The notes: generated from the letters alone by a model not told the origin. DNA of 64,000 nt from an uncultured cyanobacterium (GCA_937883785.1 CALGDE010000166.1:1-64000); one strand, 5' to 3'. Counted from the first letter of the stretch, positions 35,891 through 46,087 are shown. Program-made: numbers and translations.

Positions 35891-37825
35891 ATGACTCAAA
35901 CAGCGATCGCCCCCTACGGCAGTTGGAAATCACCGATTACTTCCGATGCCATTGTGTCCGGCAGTGTGGGGCTTGGCGGCGCGATGCGAGATGGCGATTA
36001 TCTGTATTGGAGTGAGGCGCGACCGTCGGAGAAGGGACGCACAACGGTGGTTCGTCGAGCTGCGGACGGGACGGTGGCCGATGTGGTGCCCCAGCCGTTT
36101 AATGTGCGTACGCGGGCTCACGAGTATGGCGGCGGTGCGTGGGCTGTGTTTGATGGGGTGGTGTATTTTGCGAATTTTGCCGACCAGCGTTTGTATCGGC
36201 AGCAGGTGGGAGGTGAGCCGGAACCGCTGACGCCGGAGGGCGATCGCCGATTTGCTGATATTCGTTTGGATCGGGCTCGAAATCGCCTGATCTGCGCCTG
36301 CGAGGATCACACCGTTGAGGGTGAAGCAAAGGCTTATATTGCAGCGATTTCCCTCGATGGATCCCAGACGGTGGCGGTGTTAGCGGAAGGTTCAGATTTT
36401 CATACGTCGCCCACCCTCAGCCCCGACGGTTCTCAACTGGCGTGGATTACCTGGCAGCATCCCCATTTGCCCTGGGATGAGACCCAGCTTTGGTTGGCGG
36501 ATGTAACGGACGACGACAGTTTGGCAAATGCGCGACAGATTGCGGGGGCGGCAGAAGAGTCGATTTTCCAGCCCCAATGGTCGCCTTCGGGACAGCTTTA
36601 TTTCGTAAGCGACTCCACGGACTGGTGGAATATTTACCGCTGGAATGCGGACGGTGAGCCCACTGCCCTATGTTCCATGGATGCGGAATTTGGTCTGCCC
36701 CAGTGGGTGTTTGGCATGTCCACCTATGGTTTTGCGTCTGGCGATCGCGCCATTTGTGCCTACACCCAAGAAGGGCTGTGGACCTTGGCAAGTCTTGATT
36801 TAACCGACGGGAAGCTAACCCCCTTTGACCTGCCCTATTCCACCCTAAGCGGCATTTTTGTGGACAACATCTGTGCCCTATTTATCGGCGGCTCGGCAAC
36901 GGCACCGTCAGAGTTGGTGTATTTCGACTTCGATACCTGTAAGGCGGAGTCCCTAAAACGCAGCACGGAATTGGCGATCGCCGAGGGCTATCTATCAGCA
37001 CCGGAATCCGTCGAATTTCCCACCACCGAGGGGACCGCCTACGGCCTGCTATATCGCCCCAAGAATCAGGACTTTGAGGCACCCACCGATGAAAAGCCTC
37101 CCCTAAAAGTCAAAATTCACGGCGGCCCCACAGCCCAAACCTCAAGCAGTCTTAGCCTCGGTATTCAGTACTGGACCAGTCGTGGCTTTGCGGTGCTGGA
37201 TGTGAACTACGGCGGCAGTACCGGCTATGGGCGGAAATATCGGCGGCGGCTGGACTTTAGCTGGGGCATCGTCGATGTGGACGATTGCGTTAACGGGGCA
37301 CAGTATCTGGTGGACCAGGGCATTGTGGATGGCGATCGCCTCACCATCGAAGGCGGTAGCGCTGGGGGGTATACCACCCTGGCAGCGTTGACTTTTAAAG
37401 ACACCTTCAAGGCGGGGGCAAGTCGCTACGGCGTTAGCGAGCTGGAAGCCCTGGCGCGGGATACCCACAAATTCGAGTCGCGCTATCTGGACCGACTCAT
37501 TGGTCCCTACCCCGAAAAGAAGGACGTTTACGAGGAGCGATCGCCCCTACATGCCGTCGATCAGCTCAATTGCCCGGTTATTTTCTTCCAGGGGCTCGAG
37601 GACAAAATCGTGCCCCCCAACCAGGCGGAAATGATGGTGGATGCCCTCAAAACCAAGGGGATTCCCGTCGCCTATGTGGCTTTCGAGGGAGAGCAGCACG
37701 GATTTCGCCAATCGGAAAATATTAAGCGATCGCTGGACGGTGAATTTTATTTCTACTCGCGGATTTTTGGATTTGAGCCCGCTGAGGCGATCACCCCCGT
37801 GGAAATTGCCAATCTGAACACCTAG
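35891..37825 (+). CDS. S9 family (prolyl oligopeptidase-type) peptidase
   Basis: A 644-residue serine peptidase. The N-terminal 370 residues form a beta-propeller with WD-like blades (for example HTSPTLSPDGSQLAWITWQHPHLPWDETQLW). The C-terminal alpha/beta-hydrolase carries the triad Ser490 (GGSAGGYTT), Asp571 (GLEDKIVPP) and His603 (GEQHGFR), and the segment HGGPTAQTSSSLSLGIQYWTSRGFAVLDVNYGGSTGYGR typical of acylaminoacyl- or dipeptidyl-peptidase relatives. No signal peptide is seen, so it is probably cytoplasmic and processes short peptides. ATG 35891 starts with TAIAPYGSWKSPI, as homologues do. It stands alone on the plus strand. Confidence 0.93.
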   Translation: MTQTAIAPYGSWKSPITSDAIVSGSVGLGGAMRDGDYLYWSEARPSEKGRTTVVRRAADGTVADVVPQPFNVRTRAHEYGGGAWAVFDGVVYFANFADQRLYRQQVGGEPEPLTPEGDRRFADIRLDRARNRLICACEDHTVEGEAKAYIAAISLDGSQTVAVLAEGSDFHTSPTLSPDGSQLAWITWQHPHLPWDETQLWLADVTDDDSLANARQIAGAAEESIFQPQWSPSGQLYFVSDSTDWWNIYRWNADGEPTALCSMDAEFGLPQWVFGMSTYGFASGDRAICAYTQEGLWTLASLDLTDGKLTPFDLPYSTLSGIFVDNICALFIGGSATAPSELVYFDFDTCKAESLKRSTELAIAEGYLSAPESVEFPTTEGTAYGLLYRPKNQDFEAPTDEKPPLKVKIHGGPTAQTSSSLSLGIQYWTSRGFAVLDVNYGGSTGYGRKYRRRLDFSWGIVDVDDCVNGAQYLVDQGIVDGDRLTIEGGSAGGYTTLAALTFKDTFKAGASRYGVSELEALARDTHKFESRYLDRLIGPYPEKKDVYEERSPLHAVDQLNCPVIFFQGLEDKIVPPNQAEMMVDALKTKGIPVAYVAFEGEQHGFRQSENIKRSLDGEFYFYSRIFGFEPAEAITPVEIANLNT

Positions 37826-38104
37826 TGATCCCCTACCCAATTTCGCACCTACCCATAAAGCGTAATTGATGTGGGTTAAGGAAACGATAAAGGGAAAAAG
37901 CTCGGCGCTGACGCCAGAATTGTTTAGCTTTCCTGATTTGGGAAAACAGGGTAAATCGTTGAAACCCTCTATTTAAAGTGCTTTCGAAGATCCATAAATC
38001 AACAAAACTTGGGGATCAATGTAAATCCCTGTGTCTCCCCACTGAATTGATCTCCGAAAGTGGTTAACCTGATAAAACCTAAAACGTTATTGCATCAAAC
38101 TGCC

Positions 38105-38299
38105 ATGAAACGTACATCGGTTAGTGATATCAAGACTTGGGACGACGCTAGCGACTTAGAGCGGATGGTCGTAGATAAACGCTCTTACAAACGAGCCAAT
38201 GCGGCAAAAGGGCGTCGCCGCAACCGTCGGTACAGTAAACGATTGCTTGATGTTCAGTTGCGCGTTAATCAGGAATTTGGAGACGAATTCGACGATTAA
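38105..38299 (+). CDS. small basic protein (64 aa), likely conserved in cyanobacteria
   Basis: From ATG 38105 the protein is 64 residues, with an acidic N-terminal part (SDIKTWDDASDLERMVVDKR) and then a strongly basic helix (ANAAKGRRRNRRYSKRLLDVQ). A GTG at 38060 would add 15 residues but gives a less natural start. A strong bidirectional terminator lies 43 bp downstream, which supports a genuine transcript. The basic stretch would suit nucleic acid or ribosome association, but I do not know its function. Confidence 0.65.
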   Translation: MKRTSVSDIKTWDDASDLERMVVDKRSYKRANAAKGRRRNRRYSKRLLDVQLRVNQEFGDEFDD

Positions 38300-38341
38300 C
38301 TTTCAATAAATCTTGGGGGGATTGACTGCGACCGCCCCAGC

Positions 38342-38380
38342 AAAAAATCCCTCGTCCAACACCAGGCGAGGGATTTTTTT
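38342..38380. terminator. bidirectional rho-independent terminator
   Basis: AAAAAATCCCTCG (38342-38354) pairs with CGAGGGATTTTTTT (38367-38380) across a 12-nt loop. There are T-runs on both strands. It sits between the small basic protein gene and the convergent ribH and serves both. Confidence 0.92.
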
Positions 38381-38416
38381 CGAGGCACGTAAATGGACAT
38401 ACACCCGAAAGCCTAA

Positions 38417-38956
38417 TTAAGACAGCGAGGGCGCTGTGGACGACTCAACGGCCGTTAGCATTGTCGGATTACTGGGGTCTTCTTTAATTTGGGGAATTAG
38501 GCTGGCCATTTCCAGTGCGGACATGGCGTAACCCCAGCCCAAATTATTTTTAATGCCCGCCCGCTCCAGCGCCTGCTGCATGGTGTCAGTGGTGACGATG
38601 CCGAACACCACGGGCACTCCCGTTTGGAAGCTGGTCGCCGCAATGCCCTTGGAAACTTCGGCACACACGTAGTCGAAGTGGGGAGTCTGTCCTCGGATAA
38701 CGGCACCGATACAGATAACAGCGTCGTAGCGACCGGTTAGGGCAAGCTGGCGAGCCACCATGGCAATTTCAAAGCTGCCGGGCACCCAGGCGTAATCCAC
38801 CTGACTACCATCAGGATCAATATTGACCCCATGGCGCTTTAGGCAATCTTGGCAGGCACTAAGAAGTTTGGTGGTAACTAAGTCGTTAAAACGACCAATT
38901 ACGATCGCAAACCGTTGGGAATGAGCGCGGGCAAAACTACCTTCAAAAACAGCCAT
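38417..38956 (-). CDS. ribH: 6,7-dimethyl-8-ribityllumazine synthase
   Basis: A 179-residue lumazine synthase, catalysing the penultimate step of riboflavin synthesis (condensing 3,4-dihydroxy-2-butanone 4-phosphate with a ribitylaminopyrimidine). Diagnostic segments are [51 protein letters not shown] (His of the active site) and [20 protein letters not shown]. The length is slightly above the usual 155-165 because of a C-terminal tail. It lies downstream of psbZ on the same strand, 240 bp away. The same psbZ-ribH neighbourhood is known in Synechocystis and related cyanobacteria. Confidence 0.96.
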   Translation of the reverse strand: MAVFEGSFARAHSQRFAIVIGRFNDLVTTKLLSACQDCLKRHGVNIDPDGSQVDYAWVPGSFEIAMVARQLALTGRYDAVICIGAVIRGQTPHFDYVCAEVSKGIAATSFQTGVPVVFGIVTTDTMQQALERAGIKNNLGWGYAMSALEMASLIPQIKEDPSNPTMLTAVESSTAPSLS

Positions 38957-39196
38957 AGGTACCGGGGAAACGTATTAGGAAAAACGAAAAAGATCGGGGA
39001 GTTATCAAAAACTAACGCCTAAATTCTAGGGGTTCAAACTAGAACTTATCGTCTTGGAATTAGCTTTAAAGTTGGAATCAAGACTGGGAAAGTTGGTTTA
39101 CTGTTGTAGCGTTTAAAGCCAACTTTCCAAACCGTAGAACGGGTGCAACGACAACAAACATTGGGGCAACCTTGCGTGGCAGCGACGCTACAGGTG

Positions 39197-39385
39197 CTAA
39201 ACCACGAAGAAGTTCAGAACACCCACCGCAACTACCAAGGCTAGCCAAACGCCGGAGCCAATAAATAATAGAGGCTTACCCACATCCCAGTTTTGAGGAA
39301 GGGCGTAAACAACGGGAACGCCGATGACCAGGAGAAATGAAACGAATACAAGAGCAAACAGGGAAATTTGAAATAGGATAGCCAT
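39197..39385 (-). CDS. psbZ: photosystem II reaction centre protein Z
   Basis: A 62-residue PsbZ (Ycf9) with two transmembrane helices (about 4-24 and 38-60) and the conserved middle [17 protein letters not shown]. It is a small subunit at the periphery of the PSII core that stabilises the complex in the thylakoid membrane. The start is set at ATG 39385 ([16 protein letters not shown]), matching the family. Reading further upstream to 39454 would add 23 residues with no counterpart. It is followed by ribH on the same strand, as in other cyanobacteria. Confidence 0.95.
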   Translation of the reverse strand: MAILFQISLFALVFVSFLLVIGVPVVYALPQNWDVGKPLLFIGSGVWLALVVAVGVLNFFVV

Positions 39386-39690
39386 AGTCTGAGTGTTATT
39401 CCACGGTATTAATCGCGACACTGATAATCCATCCACCAACACCCTATTTGCCAAGCCAATTTAAAGGCATAGCGTCCGCCGAATGGGGTCGGAAAGGGCT
39501 ACTTCCGTAAGCCCTAGCTAAGGGCAAAGTTGCTGATGCTGTCTTTTGTGCCGGAATCGTGATTAATCCTATCAGACCAGGTCACCGGGGCGATCGCTCT
39601 AGGGCGGGCTAGATACAGTCTGAAATGAGAGTGAAACGAAACCTTAAGGGGAAATCCAAACAGGAAATCCAAATAATTGGTGGGGCTGTA
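39386..39690. other. 305-bp divergent intergenic region
   Basis: It contains the divergent promoters of psbZ and the DHH-CBS-nucleotidyltransferase gene. A hairpin AGGGCTAC-TTCC-GTAAGCCCT (39495-39515, one bulged base) lies between them, and GGTGGGG (39679-39685) precedes the plus-strand start. Confidence 0.45.
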
Positions 39691-42492
39691 ATGGAAGTGG
39701 TGCTGTGTCACCAGACGGTGGATTTTGATGCGCTAGGGGCGGCGGTTGGTTTGGCGCGGCTTTTCCCTGGACGGCGAATTGTGCTGACGGGGGGGATGCA
39801 TCCGGCGGTGCGATCGTTCTTAGCCCTCCATCGTGATGAATATCCCCTCCTGGAGCGGCGGGCAGTGGTAGCGGATCAGCTGCGGCGGGTGATTGTGGTG
39901 GATACCCAGCATCGAGATCGCCTGGGAAAAGCAGCGGAATTATTGGACTTGCCCCAGCTAGACGCCGTTGAAATTTATGACCACCATGTGGAAACGTCGG
40001 GGGACATTGCCGCAACGGTGCGCCATGTGGAGCCGGTGGGATCGTGCACAACCCTGGCGGTGGAGGCGTTGCAAAAAAGCGAGCCGGTGACCCTAAGTGT
40101 GGCCGACGCAACGGTTATGGCCCTGGGTATTCATGTGGATACTGGGTCCTTGACCTTTGCGGGGGCAACGGCGCGAGACGGAGCGGCGCTGGCGTGGTTA
40201 ATGGCGCGGGGGGCAAATTTGGCGCTGATCCGTGCCTACGCCAATCCCAGTTTGTCCCCGGTTTTGCAGGACTTATTTGTGCAGGCGCTGGAGCAGGTCA
40301 CCGTCGAATCTATGGGAAACCGGGGCATTGCGTCAGTGGCTTTAACCACTGACGGTCATGTGTCGGGGCTATCCAGCGTTGCCGGTCGCTTAATGGACAC
40401 CCTCGGGTGCAAGGCACTATTTTTGGCGGCGGCTTATCGACAGCGATCAAAGGCGGGCAAAGAGTCGGAGCGGGTGGCGGTGATAGGACGATCGCGCATT
40501 CGAGGCACCAACCTTTCGCCGCTGTTTGAAGAAATCGGCGGCGGCGGCCATGCCCAGGCTGCCTCTGCAACGGTGCACAGCGGTGATCCCCACCCCTTGC
40601 TACGAACCTTGGTTACCCAATTAAAAGCGCAAATCCCACCGATCCTGACGGCAAAAACGGTAATGTCCTCTCCCGTGCGCACCATTTTGCCGGATACCGC
40701 GATCGCCGAAGCCCAGCGCATTTTGCTGCGGTACGGTCACTCAGGGGTCTCCGTGGTGGATGTCAGTGGGCAGCTGGTGGGAATTGTTTCTCGACGGGAC
40801 TTGGACCTGGCTCTCCACCACGGTTTATCCCACGCTCCGGTTAAGGGCTATATGAGCACTCGGCTGCACACTATTAGCCGTGACACTCCCCTGGCGGAAG
40901 TGGAGCGGCTGATGGTGACCTACGATATTGGGCGGCTGCCGGTGCTGGGAGAAAACGGCGAATTGTTGGGCATTGTGACCCGCACTGATATGCTGCGCCA
41001 GTTCCATCGCGATCGCACTGATCCCCAACGCGACGATCTCCAAATGCCGCCGCCAGGGACTAATTCCCTCGCTGCCATTGGTTCCCCCGACCATAACTTT
41101 TGTATTTTGCTGTCCCGGTTCGCTTCGCCGCTGCGAAAGTTTTTGGTGGCGGTTACCCAGTTAGCTAGCGATCGCGGCTGGCAACTTTATCTAGTGGGTG
41201 GTGCCGTGCGAGATTTATTGCTGAGCAACACCGCTGGATCCTTAATGCTGTCCGATGTGGATTTGGTGGTGGACGGATGCCATGGGGATGGCGATCGCGG
41301 ACAGGCAGCGGCGGTGGACCTTGCCAAAGCCCTTCAGGAAAAATATCCCAACGCTCGGCTCCAAATTCACGGACAATTCCAAACCGCTGCCCTGTTGTGG
41401 CATAGGGACGACACCTTTGGTTCCCTATGGGTGGATATTGCCACCGCCCGCACCGAGTTCTATCCCTATCCCGCCGCCAACCCCGAAGTGGAAGCCAGCT
41501 CTATTCGCCAAGATCTATATCGACGCGACTTCACTATCAACGCTTTGGCAGCACGCCTTAGCCAGCCCCACTCCGGCGAGTTACTAGACTTTTTCGGTGG
41601 ATTACAGGACCTTCAACGCCGCCAAATCCGCGTTCTCCACGCCAATAGTTTTATTGAAGACCCCACCCGCATTTATCGGGCGGTGCGCTTTGCGGTGCGC
41701 CTCGGTTTTACGCTGGAGCCTCAAACGGAGGGCTATATCCGCCACGCCATGGCTCAACTTCCCCAAACCGCCCCGGAAATCACCCACAACAGCCAACAAA
41801 CCCGCCGCCAGCCTGCCTTGGAAACCCGCCTAAAGGCCGAGCTGAAATATATTCTGCAAACCTCCTACTGGCGAGGCGCGTTAACCTTGCTAGATAATCT
41901 GGGCGCCCTAGCCTGCATCCATCCCCAGCTCACCCTAACGGCGAACCTATGGACGCAGCTCAACCAGGTAGCCCGTCTGTGGGAGCGGCTTGAGCGATCG
42001 CCCCAAACCCGCCCCCACTTACCGAAGGGCATTGACCTGTGGGAGATTCTGCTGGAACTAATTATTGCGGCTGCTCCCGAGGGAGATCGCGCCACCATTG
42101 CCCAGCGCCTCCAACTGACTGACAATGCCATTAACCGCCTAACCACCTTGGGGGAGGAGGAGGAACGGCTGGGAAACTCATTGGAAACCTGCGATCGCCC
42201 CAGCGAAATTGATCAGATCCTGAGCTCCGAAGACTCCATATTGCTGGCAATGATTGCCGTGCGATCCACCCGCCCTATCCGTCGAAAAATTTGGCAGTAT
42301 CTAAGCCGCCTTGCCCCCACTCCCACCCTATTAAACGGCACGGATTTGAAGCAGCTGGGCTACCATCCTGGACCTAAATTCCGCCCCATGTTGACCCATC
42401 TACGTAAAGCAACCCTCGACGGCGAGATTCAAACCCGCGATCAGGGAATTGCTCTACTAAAATCTCAGTATCCTATCGGCATCAAATCCTGA
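39691..42492 (+). CDS. DHH-CBS-tRNA nucleotidyltransferase (A-adding type) fusion
   Basis: A protein of 933 residues from ATG 39691, which has GGTGGGG upstream and gives the family start MEVVLCHQTVDFDALGAAVGLA. ATG 39625 would add 22 residues. Domains are DHH phosphoesterase (about 1-310, DFDALG, DHHVE, GGGGHAQAAS), a CBS pair (about 322-445), and a class II poly(A) polymerase/CCA-adding head (LYLVGGAVRDLLL near 500, catalytic SDVDLVV near 521, RRDFTINALA). Helical tRNA-binding neck and tail follow. In cyanobacteria, CC-addition and A-addition to tRNA 3' ends are split between two enzymes, and this fused form matches the A-adding one. The DHH part may act as a phosphodiesterase or exonuclease. 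Confidence 0.9.
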   Translation: MEVVLCHQTVDFDALGAAVGLARLFPGRRIVLTGGMHPAVRSFLALHRDEYPLLERRAVVADQLRRVIVVDTQHRDRLGKAAELLDLPQLDAVEIYDHHVETSGDIAATVRHVEPVGSCTTLAVEALQKSEPVTLSVADATVMALGIHVDTGSLTFAGATARDGAALAWLMARGANLALIRAYANPSLSPVLQDLFVQALEQVTVESMGNRGIASVALTTDGHVSGLSSVAGRLMDTLGCKALFLAAAYRQRSKAGKESERVAVIGRSRIRGTNLSPLFEEIGGGGHAQAASATVHSGDPHPLLRTLVTQLKAQIPPILTAKTVMSSPVRTILPDTAIAEAQRILLRYGHSGVSVVDVSGQLVGIVSRRDLDLALHHGLSHAPVKGYMSTRLHTISRDTPLAEVERLMVTYDIGRLPVLGENGELLGIVTRTDMLRQFHRDRTDPQRDDLQMPPPGTNSLAAIGSPDHNFCILLSRFASPLRKFLVAVTQLASDRGWQLYLVGGAVRDLLLSNTAGSLMLSDVDLVVDGCHGDGDRGQAAAVDLAKALQEKYPNARLQIHGQFQTAALLWHRDDTFGSLWVDIATARTEFYPYPAANPEVEASSIRQDLYRRDFTINALAARLSQPHSGELLDFFGGLQDLQRRQIRVLHANSFIEDPTRIYRAVRFAVRLGFTLEPQTEGYIRHAMAQLPQTAPEITHNSQQTRRQPALETRLKAELKYILQTSYWRGALTLLDNLGALACIHPQLTLTANLWTQLNQVARLWERLERSPQTRPHLPKGIDLWEILLELIIAAAPEGDRATIAQRLQLTDNAINRLTTLGEEEERLGNSLETCDRPSEIDQILSSEDSILLAMIAVRSTRPIRRKIWQYLSRLAPTPTLLNGTDLKQLGYHPGPKFRPMLTHLRKATLDGEIQTRDQGIALLKSQYPIGIKS

Positions 42493-42574
42493 CCATGGGT
42501 TTACGAACGTCAACCCTTTAACTAAGCTGTGGATAGAAAAGTTTACACGCCGTTATCTTTAGCGCGTAACACTG

Positions 42575-43279
42575 TTGAACGCCTCACACCCTTCCCAGTC
42601 AAAATCTCGTTGGCTGCTCCCAGTCTTTTTAAGCACCGCTGTCTTAGCTTCAGCGTTGGGAGCCGGATTCGGCACCCTGCTTCGCTTACGGCAGGTCAAC
42701 ATCATGGGGCACACCATTGAGTCGCCCTTGCAATTTCTAGGGGGCGAAGAATCGTTCCCGCCGCGCGGCAATTGGCCTGTTGCTGAAGATACCTATCTTG
42801 ATGTTGATGCCCCCAGCTACGCTCCGGCTTCGTCTCAGGAAACGGAGCCTCCGAAAGCCTACACGGCCCCCCAAGAATTTATTCCGACGGAAGTCCCAGG
42901 TGCTTACGACGATATTTACTTAGATGGTGAGCCCTTCGACATTGAGGCGTCCCCCTCTCGACCTGCCCCTTCCCAGGGATTTCCCCAGTCAGACCGTCGA
43001 AATGCCCAAGAAGCCGTAGAGAAAGAGCCCTCTGCCACCGCCCTTGACCGAACGGAGTCGCCCCAAACTCAAACGGAGCTGCCCCAGCCCTTAAACCGCC
43101 AACTTCCCAACAACGGCACTTCTAAGCCAGTGGCTCCGATTGTGGTGCCTCCAGTGGCTCCGCCTCCCATTCCCCCTGCACCCCCCGCTGTGTCACCCCC
43201 AGCCCTTGTTCAGCCTTTAGATCAACCGAAAGAATCCACTAGATCTGAAGATATGCGATCGCCCGAGCTGGAAAGTTAA
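42575..43279 (+). CDS. single-pass membrane protein with Pro-rich C-terminus, unknown
   Basis: A 234-residue protein starting at TTG 42575, 82 bp after the preceding gene. One transmembrane helix (about 14-37, LLPVFLSTAVLASALGAGFGTLL) is followed by an acidic segment with Asp/Tyr motifs (EDTYLDVDAPSY and DDIYLDGEPFDIE). A Pro-rich end with VAPPPIPPAPPAVSPP comes last. There is no enzymatic domain. It could be a periplasmic or cell-wall-spanning linker protein. The TTG start lacks a clear ribosome binding site, but no ATG exists that keeps the membrane helix. Transcribed together with the DHH-CBS gene, probably. Confidence 0.55.
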   Translation: MNASHPSQSKSRWLLPVFLSTAVLASALGAGFGTLLRLRQVNIMGHTIESPLQFLGGEESFPPRGNWPVAEDTYLDVDAPSYAPASSQETEPPKAYTAPQEFIPTEVPGAYDDIYLDGEPFDIEASPSRPAPSQGFPQSDRRNAQEAVEKEPSATALDRTESPQTQTELPQPLNRQLPNNGTSKPVAPIVVPPVAPPPIPPAPPAVSPPALVQPLDQPKESTRSEDMRSPELES

Positions 43280-43662
43280 GACGAGTCCCTTGGGAACGGC
43301 TAGGTGAGAGTGGAGACACCGAAGACTCGGGAGAATAAGGAAGAGAGAAACGAAGCAAATCGTTAAGATTTTCAGGAGAAATGTAAAGGCAATTTGAATT
43401 GATTGCAGGGATTTTAAGACTGTATTGATGGGCGCGTATCGTTAAGCCTGAACTACTCCCAGGCTCATTAGTTAAGTCCTTGCTTGGGAAACAGGCGGAA
43501 ATGGAAGGTGGAGAGAGAAATGGAGGCAACCTGCCGACGGCATAAGTTTCAAAAGGCAAAAATGCCCCATAGACTCGATGCCCTCGTAAAAACATCACGC
43601 TATAATCAGACCCGATTGCCTTGTGGCTAAAGCATCCAGCCCATCTCCCCCAATTCTGTCCC
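43280..43662 (+). other. 383-bp intergenic region with a TATAAT box
   Basis: No gene is supported. A perfect TATAAT at 43601-43606 lies 57 bp before the start of the next gene and is a reasonable -10 element. No convincing -35 is seen at 17 bp. The rest is purine-rich with no stable structure that I can identify. Confidence 0.4.
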
Positions 43663-44007
43663 ATGAGTACGTCGAACCCTTTATTACACGCTTTCTTTAT
43701 CGGACGAGCGATCGCTGACATTGCCAATGAGCAACTAGAGAAAGTGGTAGCTGACAGTCTCAGTGCTCTGGGAACTTTCGACGCTGAACAGCGTGATCGT
43801 CTGCGGGAGTTTTCGGAAGAAGTGTTAGCCCGAGCCGCCCAAGCAGAAGCTGCCGCCGCTGGTGACTCCGCGGGAACCACCACGACCACCCCCGGTGAAA
43901 CCGAAGAGTCAGAGGATTTGCAAGCCCGCTTAGATGACCTGAGGGCTGAAATTGCCGAGTTGCGTTCCGACCTTAAGCAAGTTGATGAGTCTGACGAAGG
44001 TGAGTAG
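43663..44007 (+). CDS. small conserved cyanobacterial protein with coiled coil (DUF6825-like)
   Basis: From ATG 43663 the protein is 114 residues and starts STSNPLLHAFFIGRAIADIANEQLE, a pattern I associate with a conserved cyanobacterial/plastid family (DUF6825-like, from memory). An Ala-rich helix and a Thr/Gly/Glu linker (AGTTTTTPGETEE) are followed by a C-terminal heptad-like coiled coil (LQARLDDLRAEIAELRSDLKQV). TTG 43621 would add 14 residues and is less likely. The TATAAT at 43601 would place transcription just upstream of the ATG. Function unknown. The next gene is an ABC1 kinase on the same strand, 132 bp away. Confidence 0.7.
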   Translation: MSTSNPLLHAFFIGRAIADIANEQLEKVVADSLSALGTFDAEQRDRLREFSEEVLARAAQAEAAAAGDSAGTTTTTPGETEESEDLQARLDDLRAEIAELRSDLKQVDESDEGE

Positions 44008-44139
44008 CGCTGCAAACGGGCTAACTCGCGGGCGACCCTGTATAGTTCAGGAAACACTGGGTTAATAAAACCAACAAATTGTCGCCAGAATTATTACAGC
44101 TGCTTAACTAGCACTTAACCATCCCCCCTGGAGCGAAGG

Positions 44140-45828
44140 GTGAAAACGCAACAACACAAAACCTATCGCTGGAATCGTAAACGTTACTCGCGCGTTCGTC
44201 GCTCATTTGACATCTGGTCTTTTGTGCTGGGGTGGCTTTATTCGCTGTGGCTCGACGAGAAGCAGTGGAGTTATCCGGGGGGAATGACTGACGAGAAGAA
44301 AAAAGCTCGCCGTCGTCAGCAGGCCATTTGGATTCGGGAAACGTTTTTGGAGCTTGGACCTACGTTTATCAAGGTGGGTCAGCTTTTCTCCACCCGTGCT
44401 GACCTCTTCCCCACAGAATATGTAGAAGAGTTGTCTAAGCTTCAGGATCGGGTACCAGCATTCGATTATGAGGAAGCGGAGGCGATTCTAGAGGAAGACC
44501 TGGGCAAGCCCTTGCGATCGCTATTTCAAAGTTTTGACCCAATTCCCCTGGCTGCTGCAAGCTTGGGTCAGGTCCATAAAGCTCAACTGCCCTCTGGCGA
44601 AGACGTTGTGGTTAAGGTGCAGCGTCCAGGACTGAAAAAGCTATTTCAGATTGATCTAGCCATCCTCAAGGATATTGCTCGGTATTTTCAGGCTCACCCT
44701 CGCTGGGGTCCTGGGCGCGATTGGGTGGGCATTTACGAAGAATGTTGCCGCATCCTCTATGAGGAAATTGATTATCTCAACGAAGGGCGTAACGCGGATC
44801 GGTTCCGGCGTAATTTCCGCCACGCTGATTGGGTGCGGGTGCCTCGCATTTACTGGCGTTATGCTTCTCCGCGGATCTTGGTGATGGAGTATATGCCAGG
44901 CATCAAGATTAGCCATTATGAGGCTATAGAAACGGCTGGTTTGGAGCGATCGCGCCTTGCCAATCTAGGAGCCCAAGCTTATTTAGAGCAGCTTTTAGCC
45001 AGCGGTTTCTTTCATGCTGATCCCCACCCCGGTAACCTGGCGGTCTCTCCCTCCGACGGTTCGCTAATTTTTTATGACTTTGGCATGATGGGGCAAATCA
45101 GCCCAATCACGCGGGAGAAATTGTTGGAGACCTTCTTCGGAGTTGCCCAGAAGGATGGCGATCGGGTGATGAACTCCCTAATTGAGTTGGGAGCCCTTCA
45201 GCCCACCGGTGATACAGGACCTATTCGCCGATCTATTCAGTACATGCTGGACCATTTTATGGATCAGCCTTTTGAAGATCAGTCGGTGGGAGCAATTAGT
45301 GATGACCTTTACGAAATTGCTTACGGTCAGCCTTTCCGCTTTCCGGCCACCTTTACCTTTGTTATGCGGGCGTTTTCCACTTTGGAAGGCGTGGGCAAAG
45401 GTCTGGATCCTGAATTCAACTTTATGGAAGTTGCTAAACCCTATGCAATGGAGCTTATGAACGGAAATGGCAGTGGTCCCGATACATCGGGAATTTTAGG
45501 GGAATTAAGTCGCCAGGCAGCTCAGGTGAGCACCACGGCTTTGGGACTTCCTCGGCGCATTGATGACACCATTGAAAAACTAGAGCGAGGCGATTTGCGC
45601 CTGCGAGTGCGTTCCATTGAGACGGACCGCGCGTTGCGGAAACTGGGGCAAGCCCAGGTGGCTACTAATTACGCAATTTTGACCGGGAGCTTCGCCATCG
45701 GCGCTGCAATTTTGGCTTCCCAGGGACTGGTTTGGGTAGCGGCGATTGCTGGTGTTTTGACCATGGTCCCCGGTATTATCTGCGTAAGGCTTCTGCGTAA
45801 AATTGACCGATACGACAAAATGTTTTAG
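44140..45828 (+). CDS. ABC1/UbiB (AarF) family atypical kinase
   Basis: A 562-residue membrane-associated atypical kinase of the ABC1/UbiB family, linked to quinone and prenyl-lipid metabolism in cyanobacteria and plastids. It shows the KxGQ motif (FIKVGQLFSTR), the Ala-rich nucleotide loop AAASLGQVHKA that replaces the usual Gly-rich loop, and VVVKVQRPGL with the conserved Lys. The catalytic-site segment GFFHADPHPGNLAV and metal-binding YDFGMMG follow. Two hydrophobic segments at the C-terminus (about 505-548) anchor it. GTG 44140 is preceded by GGAG. The substrate is not determined by the sequence. Confidence 0.93.
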   Translation: MKTQQHKTYRWNRKRYSRVRRSFDIWSFVLGWLYSLWLDEKQWSYPGGMTDEKKKARRRQQAIWIRETFLELGPTFIKVGQLFSTRADLFPTEYVEELSKLQDRVPAFDYEEAEAILEEDLGKPLRSLFQSFDPIPLAAASLGQVHKAQLPSGEDVVVKVQRPGLKKLFQIDLAILKDIARYFQAHPRWGPGRDWVGIYEECCRILYEEIDYLNEGRNADRFRRNFRHADWVRVPRIYWRYASPRILVMEYMPGIKISHYEAIETAGLERSRLANLGAQAYLEQLLASGFFHADPHPGNLAVSPSDGSLIFYDFGMMGQISPITREKLLETFFGVAQKDGDRVMNSLIELGALQPTGDTGPIRRSIQYMLDHFMDQPFEDQSVGAISDDLYEIAYGQPFRFPATFTFVMRAFSTLEGVGKGLDPEFNFMEVAKPYAMELMNGNGSGPDTSGILGELSRQAAQVSTTALGLPRRIDDTIEKLERGDLRLRVRSIETDRALRKLGQAQVATNYAILTGSFAIGAAILASQGLVWVAAIAGVLTMVPGIICVRLLRKIDRYDKMF

Positions 45829-46087
45829 ACATGATTGTCTTAAACGGGCGCCTGGGTAAAGTTAGATAAGAATCGGAGCTGATGAGCGAATAGAGCTCCG
45901 GACGTTTTGATTGGCCCTGTAAAACCCTTTGAAATAACTGAAATAAAGTTAACTTTGCCGTTGAGATTCAACAATTGAAATCTCCATATCAGCGCCTAGG
46001 CTTAGGTTACGATAGTGAAGGTGCGCTCTAAAGACTGCTTCTCGAAATTGTTTCCGGCATCCCACTTCCTCTGACTACTGTATTGCT

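Noticed and set aside
43239-44057. 272-codon minus-strand open frame covering the 43.3-43.7 kb gap and the small coiled-coil gene
   Set aside because: The composition is Ser/Arg-rich noise with no recognisable segment. The plus-strand gene inside it has a family-like N-terminus.
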